Below are positions 40,401-49,400 of a stretch of DNA of 64,000 nt, piece by piece. Numbering within the stretch: the stretch's first letter is position 1; every line of letters starts with the position of its first letter. This DNA comes from Ruminococcus sp. YE282 (lineage in GTDB: Bacteria; Bacillota; Clostridia; Oscillospirales; Acutalibacteraceae). The notes beneath the pieces are model-generated. The model was not told the DNA's origin. It did not search any database and saw nothing but the letters and a program-made list of their open reading frames with translations. The DNA is taken from the NCBI GenBank assembly GCA_900101355.1, contig FMUV01000003.1:1-64000 (forward strand), written 5' to 3'. Position numbers and translations under genes: made by a program.

Positions 40401-43400
40401 GCTTTTGGCGCAGGCGGTTCAAACGCCCACGCAATACTTGAAGAGTACGATAACAGCGACGACGTTCAATTTGATGACTCGGGTGACAAAATTTACGTTT
40501 TCTCTGCAAAGAGCAATGTAAATTTAAGAGCTTATCTTGAAAACTTTGTTAAATTCCTTAACGGCTCTTACAACTACCACATTGAAACATATCACAATGA
40601 TGTTGGCGGCAACGATGACATTCTTATGTCAAAAGCCAAAATTATAAAGAATTTGTTAAGTGAAGTAGTAAAAATAGACGTTAAGGCGCTTGATATATAT
40701 GTTCCCGTAAAAGAATATATTACCGACATCTATATCTTCAGCGAATTTAGCCAATCGGTATGCAGTCGCTTTAAACTGGGCAATAATCAGGGTCTGATTG
40801 ATACGTTTGACACTGTATACGATATAGCCAAAAAGGTTATGGATTGTGACGGCGAAAGTACTTCGGACAGCTGTATTAATCTTTCGGAGACTTCAGTTGC
40901 GTTTACACTGCAAACAGGCCGTGAGGCAATGGAAGAAAGGCTTGCTGTTAAGGCACAAGGCCTTAATGAATTGGCTGACAAGATAACAAAATATCTTAAT
41001 GGTCTGAACACTGTCGGCGTTTATAGTGCAAACATTCTTGACGTAAAGGATGACGACAGCAAATTTGCAAGATTGCAGCAGGATAAACAAAATCTTGATG
41101 AAGATATAAAACACAAGAATTTAGATAAAATCGCAGCTTTGTGGGTTCAGGGCGCGGATGTAAACTGGAAAGAGCTTTACGGAAACGAAATGCCTCAAAA
41201 AGCATCTTTGCCGGGTTACTGCTTCACAAAGGAGCATTGTTGGGTGCTCAGCCTTGAAGAAATGTCCGAACGCGGAAATTCTGCCGCTGTTGACAGACTT
41301 CACCCAATGCTGCACAGAAACACATCGGATATTTATGAATTAAAGTTTAGCTCTGTTTTTAACGGAAAAGAATTTTTCTTGAGAGACCATACAATTAACG
41401 GCACAAATATTCTGCCGGGTGTTGCATATCTGGAAGTGGCTATGGCTGCGGCAAAACAGATTTTGCACACCGATGACGAAGAAAGAGTATTTTTAAAGAA
41501 TATTATTTGGATTAAGCCGTTTGCGGTGGGTCAGGAAACAAAAGAACTTAACATTAAATTCAGCCCGTCAAAAACCGGAGAATTTAGTTTTGAGATATAC
41601 AGCAATGACAGCGCAGGAGCAAAAGTATCACATTGTCAGGGCGTTTTGGCAAAGGAAAATAACGCTGACAGTCCTGTGGTTGACATTGAAAGACTTAAAC
41701 ACAACTGTACTCAGTTTATCAGCGGAGAGGATTGCTATAACGATTTTGAAAAAATCGGAATTAAGTACGGCAAGTCTTTCAGAAGCATTAAGTCTATTTT
41801 AAGAGGAAACGGTCAGGAATTGGTTTCAATTTCGGCACCTCAAGAGGTTCTCGGAGATTTTGATTTGTATCAGCTTCATCCGAGCATTTTGGACGCAACT
41901 CTTCAGGCAAACATAGGATTTGCTAAGAGCTCTTCAATAAATCTTCCGTTCGCACTGAATGAAGTAAGGTTTATAAAAAAATGTTCCGAAGAAATGTATG
42001 CTCTGGTTACCGAGGAAAAGCAGAGCAACGGTACATCGCTGAATGTTGACCTGTTTGACGGAGACGGAAATGTCTGCGTTCAGCTAAAGAATGTTGTGTT
42101 CAGACAGTTTGACTTACATGCCGCCGTAAACAGTACGGCAAAAATGCTTTATAAACCTGTATGGCATGCAAAGAATGTTACGGCTGATGTTTATAATGCA
42201 CCCGACAAGAGAATAGTTATTATATGTGATGCCGATAATAACAAGCTTAGTGAGATAAGGGAAAATGTCGGCGACGCAGACGTAACTTCAGTTAATCTCG
42301 AAGCAGCCGATATATCCACAAAATATACTGAGTATGCAGTTAGCATTTTTAATACCGTAAGACAGATTATCAAAACCGGAAGTCAAAAGAAGACCCTTGT
42401 TCAAATCTATTTTAACAATAGGGGCGAAAATTGTCTGCTTGAGGGTTTGTCAGGACTTGCCAAAACAGTTTCAAACGAAAATCCGAACATAATGTGTCAG
42501 TTGATTCAGTCTGATTCGGAGTGCAGTGCTTCTGAAATTTGTTCTCTTTTGAACGAAAACGCAAAAGATTCAAATGAAAGAAATATCTGCTATAAAGATA
42601 GCAAACGTCTTGTGCAAAAGCTTGAAGAGTACAGCGCAGAATACGACAGTGCAGACAGTAAACTGTGGAAAGATAACGGAGTTTATCTGATAACAGGCGG
42701 AGCAGGCGGACTTGGGTTTATTGCGGCTGAAAATATAGCTGAGAATGCCAAGAATGTAAACCTTGTTCTTTCGGGCAGACGAGAAATAAATTCCGATATT
42801 TCCGAAAATATTAAAAAATTGCAGGCTCTCGGTGCAGATGTTGAGTACATCAGCGCAGACGTTTCAAATAAAGAATCCACCGAAAATCTGATAAACCGTG
42901 TTATGAACAGGTATCATAAGCTGAACGGTATAATTCATTGTGCGGGCGTTATCAGGGACGGCTATATTGCCAAAAAGTCAGAAGAAAACTTCAGAACCGT
43001 TTTGGCACCGAAGGTTTACGGAGTTTACAACCTTGACAGAGCCGCCAAGGATATTTCGCTTGATAACTTTATTATTTATTCTTCACTTGCAAGTGTAATA
43101 GGCAATCCGGGTCAGTCGGATTATGCAACAGCTAACGGATTTGTTGACAGCTTTGCTTCTTACAGAAACGAGTTGGCAAAAACTGGCGCCAGAAGCGGAC
43201 GCACAATTTCGATTAATTGGTCATTGTGGCAAGACGGCGGAATGCAAATCGGCGCAGATATGGAGAATGCCGTTAAAAATTCATCAGGCTTGACTCCAAT
43301 AAGTGAAGAATCGGGAATGTGGATGCTTAACAGAGCGGTTGAAAGCAATCTGCCTCAGCTTATTGCGGTTGAGGGAGTAACCGACAGGGTAAGAAAATTC

Positions 43401-46400
43401 CTTACTCCGTCAGAAGCAAACAGCGTTGAAAGCAACACAAACAAAACAGATATAAAAATTGATGATTCAAGACTAAAACAGATTAGTTCTAAACTTATAA
43501 TAAAACTAAAGGAAATCCTTGCTTCTGAAATAAGACTTGACGTATCAAGAATAGATGAAAGGATTCCTCTTGAAAACTACGGAATAGATTCTGTAATGAT
43601 TATTCATCTTACAAACGAGCTTGAAAATTATTACGGAACACTTCCAAAAACTTTGTTCTTTGACAATCAAAGCATAAAGGAATTGTCGCAGTATCTTTGC
43701 AAGAATTATTACGAGCAAACCGTTAATATACTCGGCATTTCCAATGCTGACTTGGGCAAGAATGACGACATTGCACAGAAGAATGTCAATGCGGAAAATT
43801 CCGACCAAAACGCAGAAAGCTTTTGGCTTAGAGGCAAAGAGCTTAACAGCAACACAGCTTCTTTAAACCGTGAAAACGGACCTTTGGACATTGCGATTGT
43901 CGGTGTTGCAGGGCAGTATCCGCAGGCTGACGATTTAAAGCAATATTGGGACAATCTTGCGAACGGAAAAGATTGCGTAACAGAAATTCCGAAAGACAGA
44001 TGGGATTGCTCAAAATATTATGACCCCGATAAGAGAAAACAGGGAAAAACATATGCAAAATGGGGCGGATTTATTAACAATCCTGATTGCTTTGACCCGA
44101 TGTTTTTCAATATCTCTCCTGCCGAAGCCGAAATTATGGACCCTCAGGAAAGATTGTTCTTAGAGTGCGTATATCACGCAATTGAGGACGCAGGATATAC
44201 CAAGAATAATTTGTCAACCGAGGGAATAGCGGGACTTTCAAATAACGTCGGCGTTTTTGTCGGAGTTATGTATGAAGAATATCAGCTGTACGGTGCTCAG
44301 GCACAGGTTAAGGGACACAATATTTCGCTTAACGGAAATGCGGCTTCTATTGCAAACAGAATTTCGTATATATGTGGTTTCCACGGACCGAGCGTTGCGC
44401 TTGACACAATGTGCTCATCATCGTTAGTGTCGGTTCACCTTGCGTGCAACAGCATTGTCAACGGAGAGTGTGACGCCGCAATTGCCGGTGGCGTTAATCT
44501 TTCAATTCATCCTAACAAATACCTTACACTGAGCAGGGGCAAGTTTGCTTCAAGCGTAGGCAAGTGTCAGACATTTGGCAAAGACGGCGACGGTTACACT
44601 CCGGGCGAGGGCGTAGGCGCAATTGTTTTGAAGAGCCGCCAAAAGGCGATTGAAGACGGCGACCATATTTACGGTATTATCAGAGGAAGCTCTGTAAATC
44701 ACGGAGGCAAAACAAACGGTTATACCGTGCCGAATCCGCACGCACAGGAAAGCGTTATAAGCCGTGCGATAAAACAGTCGGGAGTAAACCCGAGAGCAAT
44801 CAGCTATATTGAAGCTCACGGAACGGGAACGTCTCTTGGCGACCCGATTGAGATAACCGCATTAAGCAGAGCTTTTGGCAAATATACCAATGACAAGCAT
44901 TTCTGCAAAATCGGTTCTGTAAAATCAAACATCGGTCATTGTGAGAGTGCCGCAGGCATTGCCGGAATTACAAAAATACTCTTGCAGATGAAATACAAAA
45001 AGTTGGTGCCGTCCTTACATTCCGCTCAGCTTAATCCAAACATTGATTTTGAAAATTCACCGTTTGTTGTTGAGCACGAGTACGAAAATTGGAAAAGACC
45101 GATTGTAAATGAAAACGGTACAGAAAAACAGTATCCGCTGATTGCAGGTGTTTCGGCATTTGGTGCAGGCGGTACAAACGCACATATAATTATTGAAGAA
45201 TACAGTGACGATTTTGTTTCGGATAAAACAGATTCAAATTCCGAACAGATTATTTTGCTTTCCGCACGCAAGGAAAAACAGCTTAATCAAATGGTTGATA
45301 ATCTTGCAAAATGGTTATCGTCCTATGAGGCGGAAAACGTATCGTTACAAAGCATTGCGTATACATTGCAGGTGGGCAGAGAATCCCTTGACGAAAGACT
45401 TGCTTTTGTTGTTGGCAGCCGTGACGAACTTAAAGACGCCCTTGAAAAATACAAACACGGCTCGGGAAGTTTTTACAGAGCTACCGTTAAGGACTCAAGC
45501 GCAGTAATTGACCTTGACGACGAAGACATGCAGGCTGTTGTGAAAAAGTGGTATGATTCGGGCAAATACAGCAAAATTGCAAAGCTTTGGGTTGACGGCT
45601 CACAAATAAATTGGAGCAGTTTTTATGGCGAAAACAAGCCGCAAAGAGTCAGCCTGCCGACATACCCGTTTGCGGAAGAAAGATATTGGATTTCAAAAGA
45701 AGCAATTGATTTGGACACAATGGTTGATTCAAACAAGCTTTCTTACATACATCCGTTGATACACAAAAATGTGTCAGACTTCTTTGAGCAAAAATATGTT
45801 TCTGAGTTTGACGGCTCCGAATCGGTATTTGCGGACCATATTGTCAACAACAAAAAAACGTTGCCGGCGGTATGCTATCTTGAAATGGTTCGTGCAGCAT
45901 TTGCCGAGGCTATGAATATCGGCGAACAAGATTGCCCGTTTGAATTTAAAGATGTGGCTTGGTTGAATCCGCTGACAGTAAACGGCGGACAGCAAAAGGT
46001 GTATACGGTTTTGACCGCTGTAAACGACAGTGCGGCTAAGTTTGAAATCTTTGAAAATGCCGATGAAAACAAGCTGTTACACAGCAGAGGAACAATATCA
46101 AAGCAGAGCGGTGAAGATAACCCGATTTGCAAAATAACCGAGATAACCGAAAAATGCAATGCTCAAAGAATTGAGGGCAGCAGTATTTACGACCTGTTTG
46201 ACAAGGTAGGAATTAAATACGGCGAATCTCAGAGAGGCATAAAGTATATTTTGTGCGGCGGCAAGAATGAGCTGCTGGCAAGAATTGAGATTTCGGAAAG
46301 CCTGTATAATGAGAAATCTCAGTATACTTTGAATCCTTGCATAATGGATTCAGCTTTGCAGTCGGTTATAGGATTTTCTGTTTATAACGAAGACAAGAGT

Positions 46401-49400
46401 TCTTCGCTTAAACTTCCGTTTATGATTGACAGGGTTAAAGTTTACGGAAAGTGCCCTAAAGAAGTTTGGGCTTATGTTACGGCTTCGGAAGGTTCGGACA
46501 AAGTGTCTGTTCGCTTGTGTGATGATAACGGAACTGAGTATGTTGAAATGTTCGGTGTATATTACAGAACATTCTCGGGCTCAGATGAAAATGAAGCTCA
46601 TCAGGAATTGCAGACCGATAGTCATAGTGTTGTTGAAGCACACGGTCAGCAAACTGATGACGACAATTCAGAGAGGCTTTATGGTCTTACTTTGAATTTG
46701 CTTAAAGATATTTTCTCAAAGGTACTGAAGTTCCCGAAAGAAGAACTCGAAGAAGACGTTCTGTTTGAAAAATACGGCATTGATTCAATCCTTATAATGA
46801 ATCTGAACGATTACCTTGAAGAAAAATTCGGCAATATTTCAAAGACCTTGTTGTTTGAATATCAGAATTTAAAGGATTTAACTTGGTACTTTATTGACAA
46901 TTACAGGGATAAAGTTTGCGAGTTGACAAACGAAAACAGTGCGGATACAAAGTTGTCTGCACCAATACAGAAAGAATCCGAAAGCAAGTCTCTGCGTGTT
47001 ATGCTCAATGACAGCAACGAGATTTGTGATGATGAGATTGCAGTAATAGGTTTGTCTGGCAAGTATGCAAAAGCCGACAGTGTTGAGGAATACTGGAACA
47101 ACATCAAAAACGGCGTTGACTGTATTTCTGAGATACCTCAAAGCAGATGGGATTATAAAAAATACTTTAATCCCGACAAGGATAATCAGGGAACAACCTA
47201 TACAAAATGGGGCGGATTCCTTAATAATGTTGACGGCTTTGAACCTTTGTTCTTTAACATTTCACCGAGAGACGCTGTTATTATGGACCCTCAGGAAAGA
47301 CTGTTTATGGAGTGCGCTTACTCTACACTTGAGGACGCCGGATATACACGCAAAGAGTTGGGTTATGCCCCCGGCTCAGAGGTAAGAAGAAATGTCGGTG
47401 TTTATGTGGGCGTTATGAATGAGGAATATCATTTGTATGCCGCACAGGAACAGAACAAGGGCAATATAAAAGTATTGTCGGGCAATATATCGCAGGTTGC
47501 AAACAGATTTTCATATTTCTGTGATTTCCACGGCCCGAGCTTGTCGCTTGACACGATGTGTTCATCGTCACTTGTTGCAATCCACCTTGCTTGCCAAGCT
47601 ATCAAAAACGGTGATTGTGAGATGGCAATTGCCGGCGGCGTGAACGTTATGGTTCATCCAAACAAATACTTTGTATTGGCAAGCGGAAAATTTGCTTCCA
47701 CAAACGGAAAATGTATGAGCTTTGGCGAGGGCGGCGACGGATATGTGCCCGGCGAAGGCGTGGGTGCTGTGCTTTTGAAAAGCAAAAAACAGGCTGTTGC
47801 CGACGGCGACCATATTTACGGTATTATTAAGGGAACTGCCGTTAATCACGGTGGCAAGACCAACGGCTACACCGTTCCAAACCCGATTGCCCAGGAGGAA
47901 GTTATTCGTTCGGCTATGAACAACGCAAAAGTAACTCCCGAAATGGTAAGTTATGTTGAGGCTCACGGAACAGGAACAGCATTGGGAGACCCGATAGAGA
48001 TTAACTCTATAAATAAAGCGTACGCAGACAGTAAACTCAGCCGTCACAGCTGTGCAATAGGTTCTGTAAAATCGAATATCGGACATTGCGAGAGTGCGTC
48101 GGGAATTGCTGCGCTGACAAAAGTTTTGATGCAGATGAAGTACAAGAAGATTGCTCCGTCTCTGCATTCAAAGTCGCTCAATCCAAACATCGACTTTGAC
48201 AGAACGCCGTTCTATGTTCCTCAGAAATTAGAAGATTGGAAGTCGCCTGAAATTATTGAAAACGGCATTGAGAAGAAGTGCCCGAGAATTGCAGGCATAT
48301 CTTCATTCGGTGCAGGCGGAACAAACGCCCATATCATTGTTGAAGAGTATGTGCCTGATTATCAGAGCGAAAACTCTTATGACGGTTTTGAAAATGCAAT
48401 AGTTTTGTCGGCAGGAACAAAAGAACAGCTTTCAAAGATAGCCGAGAATCTGATTGATTATCTTGAGTCAAGCAGGGACTGCAATTTTGACAGCGTTGCC
48501 TATACTTTGCAGGTTGGCAGAGAGCCGATGGAAGAAAGATGTGCATTTGTCGCAAATTCAAATCAGGAATTGATTAAAAAGCTGAAGAGCTATGTTGAAG
48601 ACGACTTTGGCAAAGATATATTTGTCGGAACAGTGTACTCTGCTAAAAAGCTTGACGGCGAAGAAAGAGCAAAACTTGACAAGGTTGTAAATGAACATAA
48701 TTCCGCAGAAATATGCAGGCTGTGGATACAGGGAGTCGCAATCGACTGGAAGTCGTTGTATTCGCCCGAGAAGCCGCACAAAATTTCATTACCGACATAT
48801 CCGTTTGCAAATGAAAGATACTTTATTGATATTACCGATGATAACGGCACAGACGGTGCAAGCGTAATATCTCCTGTTCTTCATTACAACCGTTCAAGTC
48901 TTTATGAACAGAAGTTTGAGTCCGTATTTACAGGAAATGAATACTATTTGTCACAACATCAAATTAATAATCAGCGAATTTTACCGGGTTCGGTTACGTT
49001 GGAAATGGCAAGAGCCGCTGGAAGCGTAAGTCTTGAATATCAGGTATTCATTATGAGAGACGTTGTGTGGACAAATCAAATCTCAGTCGAAAACGGCAAC
49101 AGAAGTGTATTTGTCGAACTTGATTCCGATGATGAATGTGTTAATTACAGAGTATTTACTCAAAACGGCGAAGAAAAGCAAATTTGTTCTGAGGGCGGAA
49201 TTTCATACGATGACATAAATGATTATGAAATCAGTGACGAAAAGCTAAGTGTTGATGAAATCACAGCTGATTTGGACAAAGAAATAACTTCTGATATATG
49301 TTATAACGCTATGCAAAGCGCCGGATTGATTAACGGCGGAAGCTTCAGAGTAATTGACAAAATTTTGTATAACAATGCTCAGGCTGTATCATATATGAAG

